From Verticillium longisporum (Eukaryota > Ascomycota > Sordariomycetes > Glomerellales > Plectosphaerellaceae), in NCBI GenBank assembly GCA_019188255.1, contig JAETXT010000003.1, forward strand, positions 3,968,001-4,032,000: a DNA stretch of 64,000 nucleotides, given 5' to 3'. The position numbers were made by a program, and so were the translations under genes. Under the pieces are notes generated by a model. It ran no database searches. It was not told where the DNA came from and saw only the letters and a program-made list of their open reading frames with translations. Below are positions 1-11,835 of the stretch, one piece after another (the first letter of the stretch is position 1; each line of letters opens with the position of its first letter).

Positions 1-335
1 CATTTCTGCTCCCTTACTGGATATGTACTCCTCTAGTTTGTATATCACCGTGATTGCAGGACTGTGGCGATGTTTAGAGAGCGAGAGGTCAAATTATCAT
101 CCAGGCATCACCACTCAATCTTATCGATCTCAAAAACCATTGTTCTCGATGCCTAATTGAGCCCGCATAAAAATCTTGAGCCGTCAACTAGACTTGGTAC
201 AGACGTCGGGACCAGATGCGTGAACATTGCACTGTCGCAGACGTCGCTGATACAGTGATTGGGCTACATATGCCATACTCCGGAACTCGGTTTCCATCGA
301 CCGGCTCCTGACTCAGTCAGGGATTTGTTCCAAAC
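1..335. other. Intergenic, nothing recognised
   Basis: I see no open frame with coding character and no repeat in this leading stretch. It may hold upstream signals for the tRNA gene. Confidence 0.5.
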
Positions 336-427
336 GCGCCGTTGGTCTAGTGGTATGATTCTCGCTTAGGGTCACACCCTGAAGCATAGCTTGCGAGAGG
401 TCCCGGGTTCAATCCCCGGATGGCGCC
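336..427 (+). tRNA. tRNA-Pro (anticodon AGG), with intron
   Basis: The sequence folds as a tRNA. A 7-bp acceptor stem pairs 336-342 with 420-426, the discriminator base is C427 and no CCA is encoded. The anticodon stem CTCGC (361-365) pairs with GCGAG (393-397), and the T arm is CCGGG/TTCAATC/CCCGG. The anticodon AGG lies at 368-370, giving proline. A 20-nt intron (372-391) sits after position 37, the canonical place for nuclear tRNA introns removed by the TSEN endonuclease. An A at the wobble position is normally deaminated to inosine, so the tRNA would read CCU, CCC and CCA. A T-rich stretch (TTCTTTTTTG) follows at about 430 and fits a Pol III terminator. Confidence 0.95.
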
Positions 428-1638
428 CATTCTTTTTTGTCCATTTTCCTTCGATTGAGAGAATATCCCATTCTACAGAGCGTGTTGTTATTCACATTGG
501 CTGGAGTATATTAGCGCAAGAAACCCAGGCATATTATATAGGTTCTGTCTGACGTTCGTCTCTGGACCCAGTTAGTGAGTGGGTGGATTTCGTATTCGAC
601 GTCTTGGCTTTAGACGAGAAACCCACGAAGCGTCTATGACTGGAGCAAACAAGCCGAAGAGACTCCCTGTCCATGAACATACATACCCTGCCTTCTGAGG
701 CCAGAAATCTTGCCCCCAAGGCTGGGCCGCATCTTTGAATCCTCACCTGATTGATACTCAACGCGGCGTGAATCTCATCCGCAGCCTTGTCGGGCGGCTG
801 CATACTTCAAGCAATTATTTCCCTGTCATGCCGTGCCACTCTATCTCGTACCAGAACCACGGGTCGGGTCGACGGCGATGCAATCGTGTGTTGGTCGTAC
901 ACATCGGCCATGCCCACGGCGAATCGGCAACCTGTCATCACCCGTGTCCGTGTAACCAGATCGTTCGTTTACAACATCAAGTCAAGAGGATCATTTTGAA
1001 AGGCGCGAGATGACCGTGTAAGTGAATGTGTGTGTATACCTGCTGGGCGATATTTATTTATACTGAGCCCCGAAGCCCAGCATCGGGGGTCATGGGCAGG
1101 AGGAACGAATCCTTCGCACGCCCTGTGTGATACATGAACAATAGGCGTCTTTTCTCCCTTCAGGCAATTTGTGCCTTGGTCGCGACCCTGTTAACGACCA
1201 GTGGTATATGTTGCAGTTTCCAAGAAAAAAAATCCCATATCCCGAATCCTGAACCCCAAGTTTCCCCATTTGCCTAAGTTGTACGATCCAGACTCTCCGA
1301 AAGAGTATAAGGATGGAAGAAAAGCACACGAGAAAGAAAATCGTCAGTAAGAAAGAAAAACAAAACCGGAAAACACACTGATGTGGCCATACTGTTTCGT
1401 CCCAGGAGGCGTCTGATAGCCCAAGTCGCTCTAAGAAGCAACACCCAGAACGCCCCAATCATGATTCCAGTATCCAGACCATAGAAAGACGATAGGAAAC
1501 CCCTAAAAAAACAAAGAAGAAAATAGAAAACCAATTCTTACCCCTACGGGAAGAGTTTCAAATAGATATTGACATTCCATGTCCAATCCGTCATGACGTG
1601 GTCGTCATCTCTCCATGTGGATAGGGCGGCGACCCGCA
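428..1638. other. Intergenic, no supported gene
   Basis: Only short unsupported frames occur on either strand. None carries a recognisable domain or a plausible spliced structure. Confidence 0.45.
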
Positions 1639-1887
1639 CTAAGGCAAGACCTTGCCCGTGAGTCTGCTCTCAGGCCACCCGCAGCGAGAGCGGTTGATCA
1701 TGTGTTCCCAGGGAACAGACTCTTCAGTGCGGCGATTGGAGCACCCAGTGCAGTCGCCGGCGGAGTAGTCGATATACACGACGCGGACCTCACAGCGGCG
1801 GCCGGTACGGCTGTAGTCGGGACACCACGATGCGGCGCCGATAAGGTAGTGGCGACAGCCGAATTCGCGGCGGTACCATTCACACAT
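1639..1887 (-). CDS. Small Cys/His-motif hypothetical protein
   Basis: Short frame of 82 residues starting at the ATG at 1887. The N-terminal half carries an ordered set of Cys, His and Trp residues: CEWY, then CRHY, then SWCPDY, then RRC, then DCTGC. This spacing resembles small fungal proteins with a presumed zinc-binding motif of the type C-x(n)-C-x-H-x(n)-C-x(n)-C-x(n)-CxxC. The same frame stays open upstream to 2223, but without an ATG and with low-complexity content, so I place the start at the internal ATG just before the motif. The function is unknown. A second exon or a different start is possible. The motif rests on pattern resemblance only. Confidence 0.45.
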   Translation of the reverse strand: MCEWYRREFGCRHYLIGAASWCPDYSRTGRRCEVRVVYIDYSAGDCTGCSNRRTEESVPWEHMINRSRCGWPESRLTGKVLP

Positions 1888-4671
1888 GCTGAATTGTTTC
1901 GAAAAGGCGTGGGAGCGGGAATGTGGTGGTGGTGGCTTTGCTTGGTGGGCGACAAATGCTCTGTGCAGGTGACGCTTGATGTGTTGTGTGGAGATCTGAC
2001 GAGCAGTAGGGGTGGTTGGGGTGCAGACAGGTGACGATGCGAGGTCAACCGATATGGGTTTGATGTGGAGAAAGAAGCGTTCGAAAGCTCTGAACGAAGA
2101 TTGATGCCCTCTAATGGGAAAGCCAGTGGGGAAGGAAGGTGGGAGAGGACATTCGGGACTTTGTATGTCGTGCTTTGACTCCAACGTCTGAGACTGCGGA
2201 ACTGAACCGCCGGACTGTGTCACTTGGCGTCGTCAAATTAGATTCGCCTGTGTGACAAGGCGATTCCTCCACGGGCAGCAGGAGAATGACGATCGTGGGT
2301 AGCGCTGGAAGTCCTCGAAGCGGCAGTGAAAAGTGACGGATTTGAGACAGTGGCCACAGGCACGGGACTCTTGAGTAAAAAAAACAAGGATAGTCTGAAT
2401 GGGGATTGTGCCAAGTAGGGGAGGGGCGCCAAAGATGGCAACGGTCCGGAGGCTTGTGTGCGTGTTTTCCACCAGGGCGTGTTCTATTCGCCGCCCCCTT
2501 GGCAATATACCATCTGAGCACCATGGGAGGAATTTGGGGGGTGGTGGATAACCTCTTTGCTTTTTCCCGAGCCTTGTCGGCGATTATGCGTCGACGGCAA
2601 GCGCCCCTGGCATCATCGAGGGAGGAGCGCAGCGCGCCCTGTCTCATAAGAGGGAGAAAAGACAGTTGGTGCTCTGCAAGGAGGCGGAGACCTGGCGTCC
2701 ATTCACTACCAGCCTAGTTCATCAAGCTATTGTTGCTGTGAATGCTACTTTGACGCATTGGTGCTGGATTGAATGCGCTTGTCACCTTGAGATGTGAAGA
2801 AGTTGAAGCGATTGAAAACGTCTCCGGTCACTCGAGCACCAGCAACGGCGTACCAGGGACTTTACCTTTCGTCTCGGGAGAGACGTCCAATCCGTCTCTG
2901 ATGGTGCCAACAAGCCTCAGCCCGTATTCGAAATTATGCCAACATGGTTGGGACGGGGACTGTTCAAACCCCGTCGCAAAGTCTGTTGATGAGTAAATGA
3001 AAAGTAGGAATGCTATGTGGCTTAGGGTGGTGGAGAGAGGAACGGCAGGCGTTGAACTGGCCAAGCGCACTACTGCAACAAGGGGGCAACACGGAATTGT
3101 CACAGACACGAACACCACTCGCCTGGTCGTCGGGTTCGACCGGTCAGTCAGCGCAGGCACCCATTCAACGGGACAGAGCGGAGCACACCGAAGACAAACC
3201 CCGTTCATCGGTCATATCATCTGCAGTGGATGCTGTACACGGGTTTCGACCGGGCTGGTGTGGTTGGTATCGGCACGGAGACCGGGGGGGTGGCAAGGAA
3301 GCAGGATGGAAAGGAAGAAGGGATGGGATGGACCGCCGGACGGGCCGCCAAGACGTTGTCGGTACGGTCTAGCGCGCGGGCGGGGAATCGGGAGTTATCG
3401 AGATTCGAGGATCCAAGGCCGTTGGCGCTGGACTAGGCCGGTTAAGGAGGCGAGCGTGGTGGCATATGACTGCGCTCTGAAAAGCACATGATAAAAATGC
3501 GTGAGCCTGAGGGGATGGCCGTCATCATTCCGGGGGGGGGAAAAGCAACGAGGCAGGCGTCTAGCTGATGGTCCTGTGCCGCGGTCTAGATTTCTGCTCT
3601 GGCTTACCTTGCAGGCGCCAGGACCAGTGATGTGAGACAGGCTTGAACAGGCCGCATGAGCGTCTGGCAAGGCCCGGGGGGCGAGGTACTTGCATGGTAC
3701 GACCGATATACCAAAGCAACCAGCATTTCGATGGGAGGTACGGAATATGCCCTGGTACTGTCCATCCTTGGCTGCTAGGTTTGCTCACTTCTTGGCTTTC
3801 TGGCGTCCAGGCCTCGCAGAACTCAGAGCTTCAGGGGAGATAAGGACACAACGTGAGACAGGCTGAGGTCGACATTGCTGGGGTCAAGTTCGTTCTCTGG
3901 CGGGGGACGCGGGGGGTGGGGGCGTGGCGACCTTGTGTGTTCCGTGTCTGAGTCTACACTCGCAGGCATTGTTGGATGAATGAGAAAGCGACGAGGAAGA
4001 AAAGAGAGAGGCGGGAAGGGAGTGTCCAATGTAGCACTGCAGTGTCGGTGAAGTAGAAAAAGAAAGGCCTGTCGTCGGTAGCGTGCCTTTGACCCCTGTC
4101 AATCTGCTGTCGAGGGCGAGGCACACCTTCCTCGTGTTGGCTGCTCCAGGTGCCGGCGACACGTCTGTTGCGTCTGTTGCGTCTGTTGCTTGGCCCTGGT
4201 TGATCGGTCTGCGTGCCTTGGACCTCGGAGTGGCCAGACATGGGCTGCACTGTGGCTGCGAGGTATGTGGACCGAGATGCGTGACCGAGGGTCGGGGTGA
4301 TGGCCTGCAGGAGGGCGAGCTGCAGGCGATCGCAGCCGGCCGCGATGAAGAAACCGTCTTTAGTATCGGCTTCCCTGGCCCATAACGGTTGAAATAATCT
4401 TGCCCTTTTCGCGTCTGTGTCGCCCAACTGTTTGCGCCGTGCTCTCTGGCTTCTTACGCTCCGCCAAGGCCCCCCTGCCATCGTTCCCGTGCTCCCGCAC
4501 TCCCGCACTCCCGGCGCTCCCCTGCTCCACGCTCCACAATCGAGTCCCCGCTCAGAGGGACCAAGCGATCCAACAAGAGGACTTCAGTTGCTTTGCTTGC
4601 TCTGTGTTGTAGACTAAGTCGGGCAGATCGTAAGAAGGCGCTCCGTGAGGCAGACCGTATATGCCTGAGCA
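1888..4671. other. Long intergenic stretch, no supported gene
   Basis: Several frames of 60-190 codons overlap on both strands, but all look like chance frames in GC-rich DNA: no domains, low-complexity residues and no consistent start. A tandem 9-bp repeat lies at 4162-4188. Confidence 0.4.
4162..4188. repeat. Tandem repeat, CGTCTGTTG x3
   Basis: Three perfect head-to-tail copies of a 9-bp unit in noncoding DNA. Confidence 0.85.
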
Positions 4672-4761
4672 ATGACTGACAAGAAGGATAAGAAATCGAA
4701 GAGCTCCTCAGGCACTTGTGGGGCAAGGCCAGAGGTCCAAGCCTAGCGTTCACCGCCAAAT

Positions 4762-5532
4762 ATGATGTTGCCATCGCCATCGTCAAGTCCGCCCCGGAGA
4801 GCGTCTAGGCCGAAGCAGCCCAGGACGCAATCGGCACCTCTTCATCCACGGACGAGGACCCCACCATTGGCCACCATTGTGCCCACGTTTCTGGCCCAGC
4901 CCAAGTGCACACGCTGCACCGTCCGCGTCGTGCACGTATCGACGCCTGGCAAGGACAAGCCGGACCAGACGCAGCGCGCCGTTGTGGAATGGGGTGCGAT
5001 ACCGTACTACAAGACGACGGGCCGGCCCGCTGAGTTTGTGTACTACACGACAGAGCGGGCCAACGACTTGCGACCAGAGCTCTTAGCCGCCTGGCATGCT
5101 GCCCGGGCGCGAGGTCTTGAGATCGGAGGCCAGACGGCTCTCGCGGGGTCGTCGTCGTCGTCGTCGTCATCATCAACATCGTCCTCTGCGGGACAGATGC
5201 CGGACTGGATATCAGAGCGTCTCCGGGACTGCTGGGTCGTCGAGCAGCTTGTATACTGGGTCGAGTTCCTGCAGGAGTGGAAGTACTACCGAGACTACTA
5301 CGTCTTTCGCGAAGAGTTGTTCGATGGAGAGGTGCCCGAGATTCTGTGCCCAGGATGCAAGGATTGCTCAGGACGCCTGGCAGCTCTCGTACCTCTGCCT
5401 GAGTGCGACCTGGAATCTGTGCCTGCTGAAACTGAGGTGCCGCCCTTGAACAGGAGCACAAGTCAACCGGAGTCGGGGAAGATGATCGTCACCGAGTCGT
5501 GTTGCGAGGTCAAGCTTGAGGCGTGCGATTGA
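4762..5532 (+). CDS. Hypothetical protein with CxxC pairs and a poly-Ser tract
   Basis: Open frame of 256 codons. The N-terminus is Pro/Arg/Ser-rich and looks disordered. A folded-looking region follows with CTRC near residue 50, an aromatic-rich stretch (WVEFLQEWKYYRDYY) near residue 175, and a CPGCKDC cluster near residue 200. A TCG/TCA repeat (about 5149-5185) encodes a run of serines around residue 130. No family is recognised. The start is uncertain: a short basic reading frame begins at the ATG at 4672 and could be a first exon spliced into this frame. The rich aromatic and Cys content argues for a real protein. Confidence 0.55.
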   Translation: MMLPSPSSSPPRRASRPKQPRTQSAPLHPRTRTPPLATIVPTFLAQPKCTRCTVRVVHVSTPGKDKPDQTQRAVVEWGAIPYYKTTGRPAEFVYYTTERANDLRPELLAAWHAARARGLEIGGQTALAGSSSSSSSSSTSSSAGQMPDWISERLRDCWVVEQLVYWVEFLQEWKYYRDYYVFREELFDGEVPEILCPGCKDCSGRLAALVPLPECDLESVPAETEVPPLNRSTSQPESGKMIVTESCCEVKLEACD

Positions 5533-5836
5533 TATTGGATCCCAACCATGTTTTTATAGTATTTATGATAAATGACAGAATGACACACGCGCTGATTGAT
5601 ACCCATGGCTTTTTGTCATTTTGATCAGTTGTAGCGAGCATTGAACAGCCGGATTATTTCTAGGCGGCAGCTTCCTCTCCACCAAGTCACCTTACCCACA
5701 CGATGAGTAAGCAACCTCACGATGGACCCTAGCACGCGTCAGACGCGTCGTCCCCAGCAGGTAAAGCCTGCACTCCCTTGCGACACGAGGAATCAATCAT
5801 TCATTCTACAGCACCATCTCCCTCGCCGTAGTCAAC
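5533..5836. other. Intergenic between convergent genes
   Basis: Presumably holds the 3' ends of the flanking convergent genes. AT-rich sequence just after 5532 would suit polyadenylation. No other feature is visible. Confidence 0.4.
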
Positions 5837-8800
5837 TCAGGTCTTCCGCCATCGGCTCTGCAATCTGTCCACGTGCGTCTTCCACCTTGACCACCACGCG
5901 CCTCTAGCTACAACCGACGCAACCGCTGCTGCATCCTCCAACTCCGACTCTTGCCCCCGACCCACGCTGGTCACATTCTGGTGCCGGTGCAGAGGACCCA
6001 GCCCGCCCCAGGGGTAGTTGGGACTGGATGGCAGGGGCTCGTCCGTTTCTGTCGTCGTGGGCGTGCCCTGCGGAGGATCGGGATCCTCACTGCTCATAGT
6101 CGAGGTCGTGAAGGTCGTGAGGTCAAAGGTGGGCAGCAATGTTGCTAACGAACAGGTGTCAGCCGGTACTTCTCACAAGGACCACATCGTGTGTTGGTCA
6201 TCTCTACTTACAAGTCTCGATGGTCTCAGGCGCCGACCCACTCGAGTCGAACGACGCAAGACCTGCTGACGAGGCCACTGTCGAGAGCATTGTCGACGAC
6301 GTGGAATTGGCCCAGAGCGGTTTGGACGTGCAGCTCGTCCATGGTCCTGCTCTGGTCGTCGAGTTGCACGGCGCCTTGCTGACTGTCAGCGACGCAACCT
6401 CGGAAGACCAACTCCCGGCCCGGGAGGCCGACTCGTCAGACGCCATCACGGTCTTTGTGATGATCTGCGTTACTGTGCCATTGGTGATGGTAATGGTGGC
6501 GCAAGGCGAGGTCACTGCTGGATTGGCCGTGATCGTGTCGTTGGCCCTTGATGAACCGGTAGAGACCAGAGTTCCCGACGGCTCGCCGGATCCTGTTCCT
6601 GTAGCCTCCGTTGGCAGCAGAACTGGGCCTGAACTCAGACTCGTGCTACTTGCTGTGAGAGTTGAATTGGAGATACCGCTGGTCGTTGAGCCTGCAGGCG
6701 GGCCTGAAGAGGTCGTCGTCTGATTCGCTGTCACCGGCCAGAGAGGCGAAGCGGTAGGCGCAGATGATGGCGGCGTTATCGTGCCATTCCCGACGCTTGG
6801 AGCGCTGCCCGTGGATGTCATATTGAGCGATGGACCCGGTGGCAAAGATGATTCTTCACCTTGGAAGAGCGTGTTCGTCTCGTCCGGCTCAAGTGAGGTC
6901 GCATTGGACAGCACAGTGCTGTTTGCCGTAGGGAACAGTGGTGTTCCCGTTGGCACGACCGTTGGAGTGAAAGTCGTCACGACAGCGCCGGAAAGACTGG
7001 AAATCGGCAGAATCGTCAGATTCCCAGCGCGCGTTGGCACGCTTGAGCTCGTTGCATTCGGAAGAGGCAGCGGCGTTGGCACGATCGTGTCTGGCGTGCC
7101 GACGCCGGTACCACTGACACCGCCTGAAGTGGTGGCATTATGCAGCGGGAACGGTGTCAGGATCGAAGGCGTGGGAAAACCGACACCTGTTGTGGACGAT
7201 GTGCTTATGTTCAGTGAGCTGAGGCCCGTGCCTGCGACTGAGTTGGAGAGAGTATTATTGGACAGCGGAAACGTCACTGACTGGGTCAGGGCAGTTGTAG
7301 TTGTGCTGGACAAGACTGAGGTCGGCGCCGTCATATTTGCGATGCTTGCCCCCGTGCCTGCAATGGTACGTGACCCCGAGACGGTGGAATTGGGCATTGG
7401 GAAGGGGGTCGCTCCAGGGGTCATTGACGAGGGAATGCTGGTTGCTGATGTGCTAGTGTTCGCTGAACCCACGCCAGGACCAGGACCAGACGTCGTGGAG
7501 GTCGCGTTGGGGAACGGGAAAGGCGTCTCTGCAGACGGCAATGGTAACAAGGCCGTGGATGTTGGAGCACTTGCATTGGTCGCACTGATGCTCGTGCTCA
7601 CTGTCGCATCCGAAAGAGTGGCATTCGAAAGAGGGAACCTCGCCGAGCTCGTGGGGCTGAGAGAGAGCGACGAAGTTGTCGAGGCACTCGCCTCTACGGT
7701 GCTGAGGCCCGTCCCAGCGATGGTGCCTGACGCAGTACTGTTCGAAAGGGGGAACGGTGCCGACGAACTCGACGGGCTAGGGGCAAGGGTCTGCGTTGAT
7801 GATCCGGGGACCATTGTGGGCAGCACAGAAGTGATATTCTGCGACTGACCCACTTTGGTGGTGTTGTGCAGATACTGGGAAGTGTAAGGAATGGTACTTG
7901 AAGGAACGGGCACTGAAGTGTTCTGCGCGGTTGCCGTGCTTGGGAGTATCGTCGCGCTTGATACCGAGCTGGTCACGTTCGGGAAGGGGAAAGGGGTCGC
8001 CGGAGAAGGTAGAGAACTAGGCGTTGGTACGAAGCTATTGGGTGAGGATGAGACGCCCGCCACCGCGCCACTGCTGGGAGGGGTCGAGGTGCCATTGGAC
8101 AGGCTGGGAAGAACGCTCGCAGCCAGGGATGCCGGTACCGAGGCTGTCGTGGTGTTGAGGACGCCGGGAGGATATGACGAGTTCGCTAGTGCTGACGACA
8201 GTGGTGTACCAGTTGGTGCCGGTGGGATGGTCACCACGGTTGAGTTGGGAGGCGACGCTGGCGCAGTCGGTATGGTCACCGTTCCTGTAATCACAGTCGT
8301 TGTGTTATTCGAGGTGGGAAAAGGGGGCGACGAGGAGAACGTCACAGGTTCGGAAGCCACGTTGATACTGCTGGTTGCATTCACTGTCTGTTGCGCTCTT
8401 GAGCTTGAGTCTATAAAAGTAGACGGCGAGCCACTGGGGATGTCCGATGCGGCTAATGAGGAACTCTCACCGGCCGAGCCAGGCTGCAGGGTCGGACTAT
8501 CCGTAGTGTTGCGCGAGCCGGATGACTGGCTTGTGGTGATGGTGGCATTTGTTGATGGAAATGGAGCAGCACCTGTCGTCGAGGGACCGACCATGCTGTT
8601 CGTGCCATTGGTGCTCGAGCTGACACCAGTTGTCGTTGTGCTACCCGCGACAGAACCGCTAACAAGGGTCGCCGTGGACGAAGGCCTCGTTGTGGAGGCA
8701 ATGCCTGGAATCAACGGCTGGCTGGCCGCTGTCTCATTGCCGGTTGTGGGGGGAGTTCCAATAGCGGAGGACGAACCCGAAACAACAGACGAAAGGGTGG

Positions 8801-10102
8801 CGCCTTGGGAAGAGATGCCCGGGACAGTGATGTTGGCGAGTCCACTCGAACTTGCTACCATCTCGGAGGAGCCTATCGATGACGAATCAGGTAGGATAGT
8901 ACCACTAATCTCGCCGGCGGCTGTCCCTGAACTTGGAGCCGTCAGGCCCCCAGTAGTATTGAAAGGCATAGACGCCGAGATTGTCGCGGGAGCCGATGAG
9001 CTACCTGTAGCAATCTGTAGTGGTGGGGAACTTGACGGTATTCCTTCAGAAGATAGTCCCAGTGTTGAGGGGGTATCGACAGGCACCGTTGCATTGCTAG
9101 GAACGCTCAACGTCGACATGAGACTGCTCGAAGCAGGGGGCGAGATCGCCCCTGATATTGAAGTGGCTGTGACAGAGATGCTTGACAGCGTGGCAGTCCA
9201 CGTCGGGAAAGCCGACGTCGTCAGCACAGGAGGCGACATGACGCCGGGCGTGATAGTCTCTAGTGGCCTAGACATGCTCATCGTGGAGTTGTTGAAAGGG
9301 GACAGAGATGTGTCCGTCGTCGACTCTTGTGAGGGCAACGCAGTGGCAGAGCTGTTGAGGCCCGTCAAACTTGGCTCAGGCAGCCCGACATCCTCGCTGT
9401 TGCTGCTGGAGATACTGGCGGGTCCTGAGGAAGACCTGCTGAACGAACTCCCTGAAAAGGCGCCCGATAACGCGGACTTGGAAGAGGATTGTGGGGGATA
9501 TATGCCATTACCAGCCGGGTTTGTGGTCTCAGACATCTCTGGCGGATACGGACCATCCGTCGTCGAGCTATCCGGGTTTTCAGAGGGGGACCCTGAGCTT
9601 CCAATGACTTCCGTCGGCCCGGCAGACGACTGGCTTCCGGAGAAGAACGTCTTGGAGGCGCCAGTCGTGAGATCAGACGTGAATGATGTGTTGTTAGCGG
9701 CAAGTGTCCCACGCGTACCACCAGACGAGATGTCTACTGAGGGTGCTAAGCGTCCGATCAGCAATGCTCGTCATGAGTTGGGAGGTGGAGGCTCTACCGA
9801 CATTCCTTGCTGGTGGCAGGCGTTCCCTCCTCGGAAGTCTCCTCTGTTGATGTAGCCTCGGCCTCATCAGGAGGGTATCCGTACCCATAGCCCCAGCTAT
9901 ATGGCTGGTATTCTTCAGCTGCTTCTTTCTCGTTTTCCTCGATGGCCCTAGCCCTGGATTGCTTGACATCGAGACCTGGTGCTGGCGCATCACGTTCTCG
10001 AAGCTTGTGGCCCAGGGCATCATGGCGAGCGGACACGAAGAGGGGTACGGGCAGCAGCACCGCAACTAAGAGGAGTCTTCGAACCAGAGAGGAGACCCTC
10101 AT
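5837..10102 (-). CDS. Large secreted Ser/Thr-rich mucin-like protein
   Basis: Three-exon model of about 1380 residues. Exon 1 (10102-9802) starts with a clear signal peptide: a basic n-region, then a Leu/Val-rich core ending VSA. Exon 2 (9745-6212) is an open frame of about 1180 codons made almost wholly of Ser, Thr, Pro, Ala, Gly and Asn, with very many N-x-S/T sequons. It includes imperfect repeats of about 40 residues around the motif P-F/L-P-L/F-x-N-S/A-T followed by G-T-G. Exon 3 (6144-5837) encodes a Pro-rich then basic tail. The second intron (6145-6211) is clean, with donor GTAAGT and acceptor TTAG. The first (9746-9801) has a weak donor, GTCGGT, and is less certain. The protein is probably heavily O- and N-glycosylated at the cell surface or in the wall. 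I see no obvious GPI signal. No enzymatic domain is visible. Confidence 0.75.
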
Positions 10103-11835
10103 GATGAGAACCCTTGTGCTGGCGTGTCTGTGTTCTGTTCGAAAGAACTCAGCTGCCTTGGTCGGGCTGCGTGGATGATGCAGTCTTCATCAGGGTACTG
10201 GCAGTTATGTGACATCAAACGATCAAAAACAAAAAGAAAGAAGCGAAAAGAATGGCTTAGATCAGCAGTGCCTGCGAAATCCAGACAGTGAGAGAGAACG
10301 AGAGTCAAAAGGAGGGAGATGTCATGAAGTGAAAAGGAGATCCCGCAAGGAGGAAGAACAGCAGGCATATGCTGTCAAAGGGAAGACGGCGAGGATAAGT
10401 TGGCAGATATAGGTGTAGGCCCAAAACCTCGATTGCCTCGGCACACCGTCGATAGGGGCAGAGCAGATCATATCCATCCATACCTAGCTTCAAGCTGCCC
10501 ATGGTGTGAACAAGTCCCCCGTCAAAGTAAGACTTGGTGACACGCCCGACAGCTTTGCCCCGTTCCTCAACTAATGGGGGCGGGCAGCCGAAGAAGGAGA
10601 GAAAGACAGACGAATCCAGATCCAGGCACATATCCTCCTTGCACGATGACCACCATCCGTCTGCTTGGATTCATATTCTGCCCGTCGGGCCCGCTCCTAC
10701 ACATATGAAGCCCGTCCGGAGAAGGGACGATGCGCGACGAAAACATGCCAGGGAGCGTCTTCGACGCCTGTCTGCAGATCACGGGCCATCAAGTTAGGAA
10801 CGAGAAAAAGAAGGCAAACTGAACCGGCACGTCTCCCGAGCTACGACCAGATTTCGCCGTGCATAGCTGAGGAACCCCTTCCGAGCTCGCCTGACACGTC
10901 GTCCAAGCACCACCTCGTCATTTCCCATCCCATCCTCGGGGCCCGTCGCCGCTCGAATACATGACACCAAGCCCTTGCCTTTCGGCCTACCGAGATGTCA
11001 CGATAGCACAGACGGTGCGCAAGTGTACAGTTGTGCGCGCCGAGATGCCGTGGACGCCAGGGGCACATGCAACCTCCCGCAGCAAGATGACACCCTGTTC
11101 CTGGCGAGAGCGACAAAGTCACACGGGCCCTGGAGGCAACATGTGAGCTTACACGAACACACATATTCAACTTGTAGTCGCTGAGCTCAACTAAACAGAC
11201 AAAGAAAGCGAGCTCTTTTCCATGGAGAGAGGGAAGATGACGTAGTAAAGTCAAGCATCGGCTTAGTGCACAAGGTGCAAAGCTGTTGACTTGTAGATTG
11301 TACGCAAGGAGGAAGCTATCGCACCAAGGAAAACCGTACAATAGACTGTCTAGGATTATTGACACGGCTTGTAAAGAGGGGGGCGAACGAAAATTGTGCT
11401 CTCAACGCTGTCGTCGTTTGCTTCATTGAAATGCCCATCCGCCAAGCTTAAGAGTGCTGGTCGAAGGATGAGACAGTTCACGACGAAACACATCACTACT
11501 TGTAAAGAATTGCACACCATAAGAAATCAAGACACTTCATCTACGGGGTCTCAAGACCATAATCACCATGCTCTTTATACGCTTACAGAATTCAAAATTA
11601 CCTCCCATTCTCAGCGTAAACCTCTCGTCGCGATGTGCCCGGGGCAGCCCCCAGTATCTTGAAAAAAGAGCACGGGCTCAATTCGTTGCTGTCAAAATGC
11701 CGTGAGACTTATCTGCCGCTAGGCGAGACGGGCAACTGCTGATGAACCACGAGCTAGTTGCTGTTGCCACTGTGGAGCGTCAAGGAGTGGAGCTCTCGAT
11801 CAGCTAACCTCATGTTCCTACCCTTTAGGATTCCG
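10103..11835. other. Intergenic, no supported gene
   Basis: It separates the mucin-like gene from the RRT8-like gene. Frames here lack domains and coherent splicing. It probably contains the upstream region of the mucin-like gene. Confidence 0.45.

Noticed and set aside
3954..4508. 184-codon minus-strand ORF with an Asn/Arg repeat
   Set aside because: The repeat comes from the noncoding 9-bp tandem array; the rest is low-complexity with no recognisable features.
6781..9855. Two long plus-strand ORFs (355 and 654 codons) opposite the mucin-like gene
   Set aside because: They are the antisense shadow of a Ser/Thr/Pro-rich frame whose codon bias suppresses stops. They lack domains and look like the reverse complement of the repeats.
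10841..11365. 174-codon minus-strand ORF
   Set aside because: No domains or ATG context, and a composition expected from random sequence.
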